A stretch of 33,612 bases of DNA from Egicoccus sp035462025. Its GTDB lineage: Bacteria > Actinomycetota > Nitriliruptoria > Nitriliruptorales > Nitriliruptoraceae. Positions 1-7,691 of this stretch are shown here, in pieces (within the stretch, counting starts at the first letter, position 1; the number at the start of each line of letters is the position of its first letter). The translations under genes were made by a program, and so were the position numbers. The stretch is taken from assembly GCA_035462025.1 (NCBI GenBank), contig DATHUR010000134.1, positions 1 through 33,612 of the forward strand. The letters are read 5' to 3'. Below the pieces are notes generated by a model, which saw only the letters and a list, made by a program, of their open reading frames with translations, was not told the origin of the DNA and ran no database searches.

Positions 1-437
1 GTCTCCGTCGACCGGTGGGCGACGTAGGCGTCGAGATCCGGATCGAGCACGGCCCACAGCCGCAGCAGCCGTTCGCGTTCCTGGCCCTGGGCCGGGCGTG
101 CCCGTACCGGGCGCGGCGGGTCCCCGGCCAGCCGGACGACCGCCTCGGGATGCGCCTGGAGGTTGAGCCACCACGCCGGATGGCCCTCGCCCCAGCCGTT
201 CATCGCGAGCGCGACCAGGTTGGGGCCGTCCTCGAGGTAGCCGATGATGACGCTGCGTTCCTGCCCCGACCTGCGCCCGATGGCGGTCAGGCGCAGTGCA
301 CCCCAGCCGCGTTTGTTCGACGTGGTCCAGAGGAACCGGCCGCCGCTGAGTCGATACAGCGCCCGGTGCACGCGCCACGCCGTGCGGACGAACCAGCGCG
401 GCGGGACCTTCGGTGCTGGCCTGTGGGTCTCGGTCAT
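1..437 (-). CDS. Deazaflavin (F420)-dependent nitroreductase family protein, 3' end cut by the window edge
   Basis: The minus-strand frame opens with ATG at 437 and stays open to the left edge, giving 145 visible residues. It reads as a Ddn-like protein: a basic N-terminus, a stretch with TTSNKRGWGALRLT and TAIGRRSGQERSVIIGYLED, then MNGWGEGHPAWWLNLQAHPE. The LTxxGRxSGxxR pattern and the PAWWLNLxAxPE pattern are hallmarks of this split-barrel family. Members use reduced F420 to reduce quinones or nitro compounds, usually at the membrane face; the substrate here cannot be told. The family is about 150 residues long, so only a few C-terminal residues are probably missing. It is divergent from the broken gene starting at 485. 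Confidence 0.85.
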   Translation of the reverse strand, partial: MTETHRPAPKVPPRWFVRTAWRVHRALYRLSGGRFLWTTSNKRGWGALRLTAIGRRSGQERSVIIGYLEDGPNLVALAMNGWGEGHPAWWLNLQAHPEAVVRLAGDPPRPVRARPAQGQERERLLRLWAVLDPDLDAYVAHRSTE

Positions 438-484
438 GATGGCTCCTGCATCGGCGCCCAGATGGGACGTACGAGCGACGGCAC

Positions 485-571
485 GTGGCAACGCTGGTCT
501 ACACGATGACCACCTCGCTCGACGGCTACATCGCGGATCGCGGCGGCAGTTTCGCCAACGACGAGACCGGC
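485..571 (+). pseudogene. 5' stub of a dihydrofolate reductase / RibD C-terminal-domain family gene
   Basis: An ATG at 485 begins a peptide whose first 23 residues, MATLVYTMTTSLDGYIADRG followed by GSF, match the start of small DHFR-like RibD-C proteins (first beta strand, then the SLDGYIA turn). Intact members run to about 180-200 residues and continue with a DW/F-rich segment. Here the similarity stops within about 30 codons, and the frame then reads through low-similarity residues into the promoter of the PadR operon (stop at 698-700, inside padR). I infer that the rest of the gene was lost when the PadR operon became joined here. The family call rests on recognising the N-terminus only. 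Confidence 0.55.
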
Positions 572-600
572 TTGACCACAGCGCGAAGCCGTGCCAGTAT
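572..600 (+). promoter_or_regulatory. Probable sigma-70-type promoter of the PadR-ABC operon
   Basis: TTGACC at 572-577 and CAGTAT at 595-600 are separated by exactly 17 bases. The -35 box matches the TTGACA consensus at five of six positions; the -10 box is weaker but keeps the A at position 2 and the final T. Transcription would start near 607, just before the palindrome at 610-622 and 26 bases before the padR start codon. The promoter overlaps the tail of the broken DHFR-like frame. Confidence 0.5.
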
Positions 601-609
601 GCCGAGTAT

Positions 610-622
610 TATACGGCGTATA
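610..622. promoter_or_regulatory. Perfect palindrome TATAC-GGC-GTATA, likely PadR operator
   Basis: TATAC at 610-614 and GTATA at 618-622 are perfect inverted halves around GGC. The site lies between the predicted transcription start and the ribosome-binding site (AGGAG, 622-626) of the PadR gene at 633. AT-rich inverted repeats of this kind are typical PadR-family binding sites, and these repressors usually control their own operon. Autoregulation is inferred. Confidence 0.55.
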
Positions 623-632
623 GGAGACGCGG

Positions 633-1217
633 ATGAGCATCCGGTACTCGCTCCTGGCACTGCTCAGCGAAGCGCCCGCGTTCGGCCTCCAGCTCCGTGA
701 GGAGTTCGAGAAGCGCACCGGGGAGGTGTGGCCCCTCAACGTCGGGCAGGTGTACTCGACCCTGCAACGACTCGAACGCGACGGCCTGATCGTCGCCGAC
801 GGCGGCGAAGGGCCGCAGAAGGCCTACCGCATCACCGACGCGGGCCGCAGCGCCCTGCTCGCCTGGCTCGGCCCGCCCGATGCCGTCGAGGTCCCGCCAC
901 GCGACGAACTCGTCATCAAGATCATGGTGGCGCTGCGCGTGCCGGGCGTCGACGCGGCCGACCTCGTGCAGGCCCACCGCTCCCAGTTGGTGCGCCAGAT
1001 GCAGCACTTCACCCACCTCAAGGAGGACACGACGGCAGCGGACCTGCACCTGCTGCTCGTCGCGGACGCCGAGACCTACCGACTCGACGCCATGATCCGG
1101 TGGCTGGAAGCCGTCGAGGCACGTGTCCGGCAGGCCGGCACCGACCCGGCACCACCGCCGGCCGTGCCCGCTGCGCGCTCGCCGCAGCCCGCCGTCGGCC
1201 GGGAGCCGCGGCGATGA
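633..1217 (+). CDS. PadR family transcriptional regulator
   Basis: A 194-residue PadR-type repressor. Residues 1-75 form the winged helix: the N-terminal MSIRYSLLALLSEAPAFG, the recognition region VGQVYSTLQRLERDGLI, and the wing ending QKAYRITDAGR. Residues of about 90-170 are the acidic helical dimerisation domain (PadR C-terminal / Vir_act_alpha_C type), followed by a Pro/Ala/Arg-rich tail. AGGAG sits seven bases before the ATG. Its stop overlaps the start of the ATPase gene (ATGA at 1214-1217), so regulator and transporter are translationally coupled. PadR proteins of this type commonly sense hydrophobic drugs or lipids and repress an adjacent exporter; the ligand here is unknown. Confidence 0.93.
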   Translation: MSIRYSLLALLSEAPAFGLQLREEFEKRTGEVWPLNVGQVYSTLQRLERDGLIVADGGEGPQKAYRITDAGRSALLAWLGPPDAVEVPPRDELVIKIMVALRVPGVDAADLVQAHRSQLVRQMQHFTHLKEDTTAADLHLLLVADAETYRLDAMIRWLEAVEARVRQAGTDPAPPPAVPAARSPQPAVGREPRR

Positions 1218-1942
1218 CCGCCGTCCTCGAACTCCGCCAGGTGTCAAAGGACTACGGCGCCGGCCCCACCCTGGTCCGGGCGTTGCGCGAGGTCGACGTG
1301 TCCGTCGGCGTCGGCGAACTCGTCGCCATCATGGGTCCCAGCGGGTCGGGCAAGACCACGCTGATGACCATCGCGGGCACGCTCGAGGAACCCACGCGCG
1401 GCGAGGTGCGCATCGACGGGAGGTCGGCCGCCAGCCTCGACCACCGCGACCGTGCCCGGCTGCGCCGCCGCTCGATCGGCTACGTCTTCCAGGCCTTCAA
1501 CCTGCTGCCGGGCCTGACCGCGACCGAGAACGTCGCCATGCCGCTCGAACTCGACGGCGTCCGGGCCCGCCGGGCCCAGCGCAGCGCCCGTGACACCCTC
1601 GAAGCACTCGGCCTCGGCGACCGGGCCGACCACTACCCCGACGAACTGTCGGGCGGCGAGGCCCAACGCGTGGCCATCGCCCGGGCCGTTGTCGGCGAGC
1701 GCCGGCTGCTGCTGGCCGATGAGCCCACCGGCTCGCTCGACTCGGTCAACGGCGAAGCGGTCATGCGGGTGCTGCGCGGGGCGTGCAAGCGCGGTGTCGC
1801 CGGCGTGGTGGTGACCCACGACGCCCAACTGGCCTCGTGGGCCGACCGGGTGGTGTTCATGCGGGACGGCCGCGTCGTCGACCACACCGCACCGCTCGCC
1901 GGGGCGGCCACCCTGCTCGACGAGCCCCCGGAACCCCGATGA
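1214..1942 (+). CDS. ABC transporter ATP-binding protein (MacB/LolD type)
   Basis: The ATG at 1214 overlaps the padR stop; a longer upstream reading of the frame only shadows padR. The 242-residue protein has a complete nucleotide-binding fold: Walker A GPSGSGKTT at 41-49, Q-loop Q93 in YVFQAFNLLPG, signature LSGGE at 145-149, Walker B LLLADE at 165-170 with PTGSLD, and switch His202. The FNLLPGLTATENV and ADEPTGSLD strings are typical of the MacB/LolD/FtsE branch, which energises FtsX-like permeases for drug, lipid or peptide export rather than uptake. The partner permease follows with an ATGA overlap at 1939-1942. Confidence 0.95.
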   Translation: MTAVLELRQVSKDYGAGPTLVRALREVDVSVGVGELVAIMGPSGSGKTTLMTIAGTLEEPTRGEVRIDGRSAASLDHRDRARLRRRSIGYVFQAFNLLPGLTATENVAMPLELDGVRARRAQRSARDTLEALGLGDRADHYPDELSGGEAQRVAIARAVVGERRLLLADEPTGSLDSVNGEAVMRVLRGACKRGVAGVVVTHDAQLASWADRVVFMRDGRVVDHTAPLAGAATLLDEPPEPR

Positions 1943-4431
1943 CGGCGGCCGCGGGCCGCGCCGACCGCGGTAACGGTCCCGCCAGGCGCGCGATCCTGCG
2001 GTGGGCACGGCGGCTGTTCCGTCGCGAGTGGCGCCAGCAACTGGCCGTCCTCGCCCTGCTCAGCCTCACCGTCGCCGCGGCGATCGGGTTCTCCACCGCC
2101 ACCTACAACACCGTCGGCGTCCCCGAGAACGCGACCTTCGGCACCGCCAACCACCTCCTGCGCATCGACGATCCCGCTGTCGAAGCGCTGCCGGGGCAAC
2201 TCGCCGCAGCGCGGGATCGGTTCGGCGACGCCGCGCTGATCGGCCGTTGGACGCAACCGATCCCCGGGTCGGTGGAGTCCGTGGAGTACCGCGCGCAGCA
2301 ACCCGAGCAGCCCGTCACCGACCCCATGCTGGCACTGCTCGCGGGCCGCTACCCCACCGGGAGCGACGAGGTCGCCCTCAGCGACGTCGTCGCCACCACC
2401 TTCCAGGTCGGGCTCGGTGACACGTTCGACCTCGACGGCCACCGCCGCCGGGTCGTCGGGACCGTCGAGAACCCGAGCGACCTCGACGACGAGTTCGCCC
2501 TCGTCGGACCGGACCAGCTCGCCCCGGCCACGTCGGCCACGCTGTTGCTGGGCGGGCGCGGCGACATCGACGAGGTGACCGCCATCCGCGCCTTCGCCGA
2601 GGGCCGCCTCGGCAACGCCGAGCTCACCAGCCGAGCCGACGTCCGCACCGACGCTGCCGCCGCCATCGTGCTCGCGGTGGCCCAGGTCGTCCTCGTGCTG
2701 GTCTCGCTGGTTGCCTCGGCCGGCTTCGCGGCCATCGCCCACCGACGGCTGCGCCAGCTCGGCATGCTGGGCGCCCTCGGTGCCGAGGTGCGTCACCTGC
2801 GGCTCGTGGTCGTGGCCAACGGGTTGCTGATCGGCGCGACCGCGGCCATCGTCGGCACCGCGGTCGGTCTGGCGGGATGGGTCGTGGCGGCGCCCCGGCT
2901 GGAGACGGCGGCGGGGCACCGGATCGACGCCGCCAACGTCCCCTGGGGACTGGTCGCGCTCACCGTGGTCCTCGTGGTCGCAACCGCGACGACCGCCGCC
3001 TGGTGGCCCGCCCGCTCGGTCGCGCGCGTGCCCGTCACGGCCGCGCTGTCGGGCCGCCCACCCATCCCACGTCCCACACGCCACTCCATGGCCCTCGCCG
3101 CCGTGCTGCTGGCCGCAGGTATCGCCCTGCTGGCCGTCGGCGGACCGGTCGCGGCGCTCGGCGCGGCCGTTGCGGTCGTCGGGGTCATGCTGCTGAGCCC
3201 GGCCGCCATCCGGGCCGCCGGACTGGTCGCCCGGCCGTTGCCAATCGCGGCACGGTTGGCCCTCCGCGACCTGGCCCGCCACCGCGCCCGATCCGGTGTG
3301 GCACTGGCCGCGATCGCGCTCGCCCTCGGCATCCCGGCCGCCGTCCTGGTCACGGCGAGCGCGGCGTCGGCCTCCACCGGTCTCGGCAACCTCGGCGCCC
3401 ACCAGTTGCTGGTCTGGACCCGCGACGCGGACCAGCCGCCCGGCGTCTCGCCGTTCTACACCCAGGACCCCGACGACGAGGGCTTCTCGCCCTACCTGCC
3501 CGACCTGGACACCGGTGACCTGGCCACGCTGGCCGCCGCGGTCGCGGAGATCGCGGCGCGCGTCGATGCCACCTCCGTCACGGGTCTCGACGTCGTGTTC
3601 GACCCCGAGGTGGACGACCCGGACGGGCGGCGGGCCGTCACGCTCGCGCGCCCGACCGACATCGGCCACCTCGACGTGGCCCTGCTGTATGCGGCCACTC
3701 CCGGTCTCCTGGACGCCTACGACGTCGTGGACCGCGGCGCGGCCGAGATCATCTCGACCGGCCCGACCGGCCCGACCGACATCGTCACCGACCCCGACAG
3801 CCTGTGGCTGGCGAGCCTGTCCACGCCGCCGGAACCCGTCGCGGCCGTTCGCGAGGCCACACCGACCTACGCCTCACTGCCGGGCTCCTTCGCCACCCCG
3901 GCCCTGCTCGAAGAGCGCGGCTGGGACACCCAACGGGTCGGCTGGCTGGTGGAGCGTGACCGTCCGCTGACCGCGATCGAGCGCGCCGACGCACGCAACG
4001 CCGCCGCGGCGGCCGGGCTGCTCGTCGAGACGCGGACCGAGCGCGCCGATCTGGTCAGCCTGCGGTGGGCGGCAACCGGGACCGGGACGCTGGCCGCGCT
4101 CGGCGTGCTGAGCCTGACGGTGGGGATCATCCGCGCCGAGGCATCCCGCGACCTCCGCATCCTGACCGCCACCGGTGCCACGCGCGCGGTCCGTCGTGCC
4201 CTCGCCGCCACCACGGCCGGCGGGCTGGCATTGCTGGGCGCCCTGCTCGGGGTGATCGGGGCCTACCTCGTCCTGGCCGGTGGCTATCTCGACGCCCGCC
4301 TCGTGATCGACACCGTCCCGGTGCTGCAGCTCACCCTGCTCGTCGCCGGCGTGCCGCTGGTGGCCGCGGGCCTGGGATGGCTCGTCTCCGGCCGTGATCC
4401 CCCGGCGATCTCGCGCCCGCTGCTCGACTGA
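1939..4431 (+). CDS. FtsX-like ABC transporter permease
   Basis: An 830-residue membrane protein starting at the ATG that overlaps the ATPase stop. A first transmembrane helix (about residues 33-52, VLALLSLTVAAAIGFSTATY) is followed by a large extracytoplasmic MacB_PCD-like domain, then helices near 235-370 forming the first FtsX core. A second pair of helices, another large extracellular domain rich in Asp, and three C-terminal helices (about 700-825) form the second FtsX core, for roughly ten helices in total. This duplicated layout is typical of actinobacterial FtsX-type exporters. It would work with the ATPase at 1214. The exported compound is unknown; PadR control suggests a toxic small molecule or lipid. 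A 9-base tandem repeat near 3756-3773 encodes TGPTGPT. Confidence 0.92.
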   Translation: MTAAAGRADRGNGPARRAILRWARRLFRREWRQQLAVLALLSLTVAAAIGFSTATYNTVGVPENATFGTANHLLRIDDPAVEALPGQLAAARDRFGDAALIGRWTQPIPGSVESVEYRAQQPEQPVTDPMLALLAGRYPTGSDEVALSDVVATTFQVGLGDTFDLDGHRRRVVGTVENPSDLDDEFALVGPDQLAPATSATLLLGGRGDIDEVTAIRAFAEGRLGNAELTSRADVRTDAAAAIVLAVAQVVLVLVSLVASAGFAAIAHRRLRQLGMLGALGAEVRHLRLVVVANGLLIGATAAIVGTAVGLAGWVVAAPRLETAAGHRIDAANVPWGLVALTVVLVVATATTAAWWPARSVARVPVTAALSGRPPIPRPTRHSMALAAVLLAAGIALLAVGGPVAALGAAVAVVGVMLLSPAAIRAAGLVARPLPIAARLALRDLARHRARSGVALAAIALALGIPAAVLVTASAASASTGLGNLGAHQLLVWTRDADQPPGVSPFYTQDPDDEGFSPYLPDLDTGDLATLAAAVAEIAARVDATSVTGLDVVFDPEVDDPDGRRAVTLARPTDIGHLDVALLYAATPGLLDAYDVVDRGAAEIISTGPTGPTDIVTDPDSLWLASLSTPPEPVAAVREATPTYASLPGSFATPALLEERGWDTQRVGWLVERDRPLTAIERADARNAAAAAGLLVETRTERADLVSLRWAATGTGTLAALGVLSLTVGIIRAEASRDLRILTATGATRAVRRALAATTAGGLALLGALLGVIGAYLVLAGGYLDARLVIDTVPVLQLTLLVAGVPLVAAGLGWLVSGRDPPAISRPLLD

Positions 4432-4462
4432 CGACGCGGGGCACGCGCGGACATGTGAAGCG

Positions 4463-5002
4463 TCACACCGACGGCGCGGTCCGTAGTTCACGCGCGATCT
4501 TGATCGCCCAGGCGTCGATCGCGTCCCAGTTGCGGAAATCCCCCGCCGGGATCGCCTCGCCGCCGGGCAGGTGCCGCATGAAGCGCTCGACCAGCCCGAC
4601 GGGTTGCGCATCCGCGTCCCAGGCACCGAAGAACACCTGCTCGCCCCGGGGGTGGATGAGCGCCTGGAGTTCGTCGAACTCGCGGGGACGGCTGACCTCG
4701 AAGACGTCACGACCCTCCTCGTCGACCAGGTCCGTCCCGAGCGGCCCGCTGCTGAACAGCCACACCGGCCGCGCCGCGAGCGCCTGCTGTTGGCGCTCGA
4801 CGAACCTCGTGGCGTCCTTGAGCCAGTGGAACATGTACGCCGACGCCCCGACGACGACGGCGTCGTAGGAGTCGAGGTCGACGACGTGGGTGACGTGGCG
4901 CGCGTCGACCTCGAACCCCGCATCGCGGAGCCCGGTCGCGATGCGCTCGGCGATCTCGGCCGTGGCACCGTGACGGCTGGCGTAGGCAACCAGGATTCTC
5001 AT
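4463..5002 (-). CDS. Flavodoxin domain-containing protein (HemG-like)
   Basis: The ATG at 5002 is preferred over an in-frame start 14 codons upstream because GGGAGG lies eight bases before it and the protein then begins directly with the flavodoxin beta strand MRILVAYASRHGATAEIAER. The S9-T13 loop (SRHGAT) is the FMN phosphate-binding loop. Other flavodoxin features follow: DAVVVGASAYMFHWLKDA and WLFSSGPLG. At 179 residues it matches the menaquinone-dependent protoporphyrinogen dehydrogenase (HemG)-like branch of actinobacterial flavodoxins. No heme gene is nearby, so a HemG role is not supported by context. It converges with the permease gene ending at 4431, with no convincing terminator in the 31 bases between. 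Confidence 0.85.
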   Translation of the reverse strand: MRILVAYASRHGATAEIAERIATGLRDAGFEVDARHVTHVVDLDSYDAVVVGASAYMFHWLKDATRFVERQQQALAARPVWLFSSGPLGTDLVDEEGRDVFEVSRPREFDELQALIHPRGEQVFFGAWDADAQPVGLVERFMRHLPGGEAIPAGDFRNWDAIDAWAIKIARELRTAPSV

Positions 5003-5119
5003 TGCGGCCTCCCGGGGCACGACCTCCCATTCCTCGACGAGCATGCGCGCGCCCCCGACGCCGCACCAGGGCCATCGTTCCCGAGTCCCCGCCGACGCTC
5101 TACCCCAGGGAGGCCGGCG

Positions 5120-6718
5120 TCACCCGAGGTCGCGTCGGCGGAATCCGACGAACCCGACGGCCGCCAGGGCGACCGCGACCGCGAGCAGCGCGAGGACGGG
5201 CGTTGCCGCCAGCGGTTCGGCGGGGACCTGCGGGGTGTGGGTGAACGGCGAGAGGTTCAGCGCCCACTGGTCGAGCTGGAGGGCGGGTCCGAGTTGTCCC
5301 AGCACGAGGAACGCGACGAGCGCGCCCCACGCCAGCACCACCAGGCGCGGGATCAGGCCGAACAGGGCGACGGTGAGGCCGGCCACGACCAGGACGGCGG
5401 GCAACTGGGCCAGCGCGGCGCCGGCCAGCCGGGGTGCCTGAGTGAGGTCGCCGATGCGCATCCCGTGCGCCAACCCCTCGCCCGCCCCGGCCGCAGCCAT
5501 CAGCCATGCGCTGCCGACCACCGCGATGACGACGTGGCCGGCGAGCCAGGCGGTTCGGGTCACGCGCGTCGCCAGCACCGGTTCGGCACGCACGCTGGTC
5601 TCCTCGGTCCGGGCCCGCAGCAGGGTGGAGATGGCGTAGACGGCCACGATCAGGCCGAGGATTCCCATCGTCGCGGCGATGAAGGCGTCGGTCAGGATGT
5701 CGGCCCCGCCGAGCCGTTCGAGCATCTCCGCGGCGCCGGGCACGTCGTCGATGAGGTCGCTGACGCTCTCGGCCACGAACCCGTAGACGATGCCGGTCAC
5801 GAACACGCCGAGCGTCCACCAGCCGAGCGTGCTGCGTTGCAGCCGCCACGCCAGCGCCAACGGACTCGCCAGCCACCCGGCCGCCTCGGCATCCCCGAGG
5901 CGGGTGGCCAGCAGTCCCGAGCCGATGTCGCGCCGCTCGACCAGGACGTAGGCGACCCCGCTGGCCACCACGACCAGGGCGACCATCACGCCGAGCACCC
6001 ACCACCGCTCCCCCGCGAACGGCCGGACCTCGGTGGTCCACCCGGTCGGCGACAGCCAGCGCAGCCAGGTCGGGCCGGCCTCGCCCGCGCCGTCGGCCAC
6101 ACCGCGGACCAGGAAGGCGACCCCCAGCACGGCGCCGGCCATGCCGTTCGCGCCGCGTGCGGTCTCGGTGAGCTGGGCGGTGACCCCGGCGATCGCCGCG
6201 AACATCGCACCGGCGCCGGCGTACACCGCACCGAGGGCGATCGCCCCTGAGACGGCTTCGCCCTGGGCAACCAGGCTCGCCGCCACCAACGCGCCGACGA
6301 GCAGGCTGGCACCGATGGAAACGATCAGCGCGGCGGTCAGTGGCGCGCGGTGGCCCACGATGGTCGAGCCGACGAGGTCGAGCCGTCCGGCCTCCTCCTC
6401 GGCCCGGGTGTGGCGGGTGACGGCCTGCAGCGCCATCAACGGCACCAGCACCATCTGGAAGAAGCTCATGCGCCAGGTCAGCAGCCCGCCGACCGAGAGC
6501 GGGTCCTGGAGCGGGCCCAGCATCGCCCCGAACGCCGGGTTGGCCGCAACCGACGCCCCTAGCTGCCGCCGCGACATCTCGTCGGGGTACAGCTCGCCGA
6601 TGGCGCCGGCGAACACCACGACGACGCCGACGAGCGCGACCACCCAGACGAGCAGGCGCACACGGTCGACCCGCAGCGCGAGCCGGACCAGCGACCACGT
6701 GCCGGCCAGCGATCTCAC
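5120..6718 (-). CDS. ABC-2 type exporter permease (polyketide-antibiotic exporter family)
   Basis: The GTG at 6718 overlaps the ATPase stop as GTGA, so the pair is translationally coupled. The 532-residue protein has about twelve hydrophobic helices, in two halves. It starts with a short cytoplasmic N-terminus and a first helix LLVWVVALVGVVVVFAGAIG, followed by the family-typical YPDEMSRRQLGASVAANPAF. The central RHTRAEEEAGRLDLVGSTIV string is characteristic of the large actinobacterial family annotated as exporters of polyketide antibiotics (COG3559). It would form the membrane channel for the ATPase at 6715-7617. Substrate unknown; no biosynthetic genes are near. Confidence 0.9.
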   Translation of the reverse strand: MRSLAGTWSLVRLALRVDRVRLLVWVVALVGVVVVFAGAIGELYPDEMSRRQLGASVAANPAFGAMLGPLQDPLSVGGLLTWRMSFFQMVLVPLMALQAVTRHTRAEEEAGRLDLVGSTIVGHRAPLTAALIVSIGASLLVGALVAASLVAQGEAVSGAIALGAVYAGAGAMFAAIAGVTAQLTETARGANGMAGAVLGVAFLVRGVADGAGEAGPTWLRWLSPTGWTTEVRPFAGERWWVLGVMVALVVVASGVAYVLVERRDIGSGLLATRLGDAEAAGWLASPLALAWRLQRSTLGWWTLGVFVTGIVYGFVAESVSDLIDDVPGAAEMLERLGGADILTDAFIAATMGILGLIVAVYAISTLLRARTEETSVRAEPVLATRVTRTAWLAGHVVIAVVGSAWLMAAAGAGEGLAHGMRIGDLTQAPRLAGAALAQLPAVLVVAGLTVALFGLIPRLVVLAWGALVAFLVLGQLGPALQLDQWALNLSPFTHTPQVPAEPLAATPVLALLAVAVALAAVGFVGFRRRDLG

Positions 6719-7617
6719 CGGCGGCCCGCCACGGAGGTGTCGTAGTGGCGCAGGAACAGCTCCTCGAGCGTGGGCGGCCGGCTGACCAGGCTCTGGATGC
6801 CGGCGTCGGCGAGGCGACGCATGACGGCTGCCATCGCGCCACCGTCGACCTCGAGCTCGACCCGGTGGTCGGACGCGACCAGGTCGTGGACACCCGCCAT
6901 CGCCGCGAGACCGTCGGGGACCGTGTCGAGTTCGGCAGTGACCGCCGTGCGCGTCAGGTGGCGCAGTTCGTGGATCGTGCCCGACTCCACGATCCGGCCA
7001 GAGCGGATGATGGCGACCCGGTCGCACAGGGCCTCGACCTCGCTGAGGATGTGGCTCGACAGCAGGACGGTCCGGCCGCGGTCGCGGTCCTCCTTGACCA
7101 CCGCCCGGAACTCGGCCTCCATGAGCGGGTCGAGGCCGGCGGTCGGTTCGTCGAGCAGCAGCAGTTCGACGTTCGAGGCGAGCGCGCTGATCAGGGCCAC
7201 CTTCTGGCGGTTGCCCTTCGAGTAGGCCCGGCCCTTCTTGGTCGGATCGAGTTGGAAGCGCTCGATCAGTTCGGCACGTCGCGTCCTGTCGACGCCGCCG
7301 CGCAGCCGACCGAGCAGGTCGATGACCTCGCCGCCGGACAGCTGCGGCCACAGCTCGACGTCGCCCGGCACGTAGGCCAGCCGGCCGTGCAGCTCGGTGA
7401 CGTCGCGCCAGGGGTCGCCGCCGAGCAGCACGGCCTGGCCGCTGTCGGCACGCAACAGCCCCAGCAGGATCCGTAGCGTCGTGGTCTTGCCGGCGCCGTT
7501 TGGGCCCAGGAACCCGTGCACCTCGCCGGTCGCGACCGTCAGGTCGACCCCGTCGAGCGCCACTGTCGCGCCGAAGGTCTTGCGCAGGTCCGTGATCTCG
7601 ATCGCCGCTTGCGACAT
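6715..7617 (-). CDS. ABC exporter ATP-binding protein (DrrA/CcmA type)
   Basis: A 300-residue ATPase with Walker A GPNGAGKTT at 38-46, Walker B LLLLDE at 152-157, DEPTAGLDP and switch His189. The signature is YSKGNRQKV (132-140), with SKGNR in place of the usual SGGxx, and the Q-loop position reads YVPGDVE without a Gln. Both are usual for this antibiotic-exporter subfamily. The C-terminal 85 residues form the extra DrrA-type domain ending PTLEELFLRHY. A GAGGTGG-like ribosome-binding site precedes the ATG. It lies 74 bases after the debranching-enzyme stop, so read-through from that operon is possible. Confidence 0.93.
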   Translation of the reverse strand: MSQAAIEITDLRKTFGATVALDGVDLTVATGEVHGFLGPNGAGKTTTLRILLGLLRADSGQAVLLGGDPWRDVTELHGRLAYVPGDVELWPQLSGGEVIDLLGRLRGGVDRTRRAELIERFQLDPTKKGRAYSKGNRQKVALISALASNVELLLLDEPTAGLDPLMEAEFRAVVKEDRDRGRTVLLSSHILSEVEALCDRVAIIRSGRIVESGTIHELRHLTRTAVTAELDTVPDGLAAMAGVHDLVASDHRVELEVDGGAMAAVMRRLADAGIQSLVSRPPTLEELFLRHYDTSVAGRR

Positions 7618-7691
7618 CCGCCCACCACCTCGCCGTCGCGCCGACTCGACGCCCGGCCGACTCTACGCCCCGCCGACGCGTCGCGGCGCGC

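Noticed and set aside
1633..3669. Very long open frame (678 codons) on the minus strand through the ABC ATPase and permease genes
   Set aside because: It is antisense to two well-supported, coupled genes, has no recognisable domain, and is full of Gly, Arg and Asp runs typical of noncoding frames in high-GC DNA.
3756..3773. Tandem GACCGGCCC repeat inside the FtsX permease gene
   Set aside because: It keeps the reading frame and only adds a TGP unit in an extracellular loop, so it is an ordinary small in-frame repeat.
4454..4467. TGTGA-AGCG-TCACA, which resembles a CRP site, at the end of the flavodoxin gene
   Set aside because: The spacer is four bases rather than six, it overlaps a stop codon between convergent genes, and no promoter is next to it. 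Chance is the better explanation.
7671..7688. CGCCG/CGGCG inverted repeat just after the debranching enzyme stop
   Set aside because: The stem is only five base pairs with an eight-base loop in very GC-rich DNA, which is too weak to call a terminator.
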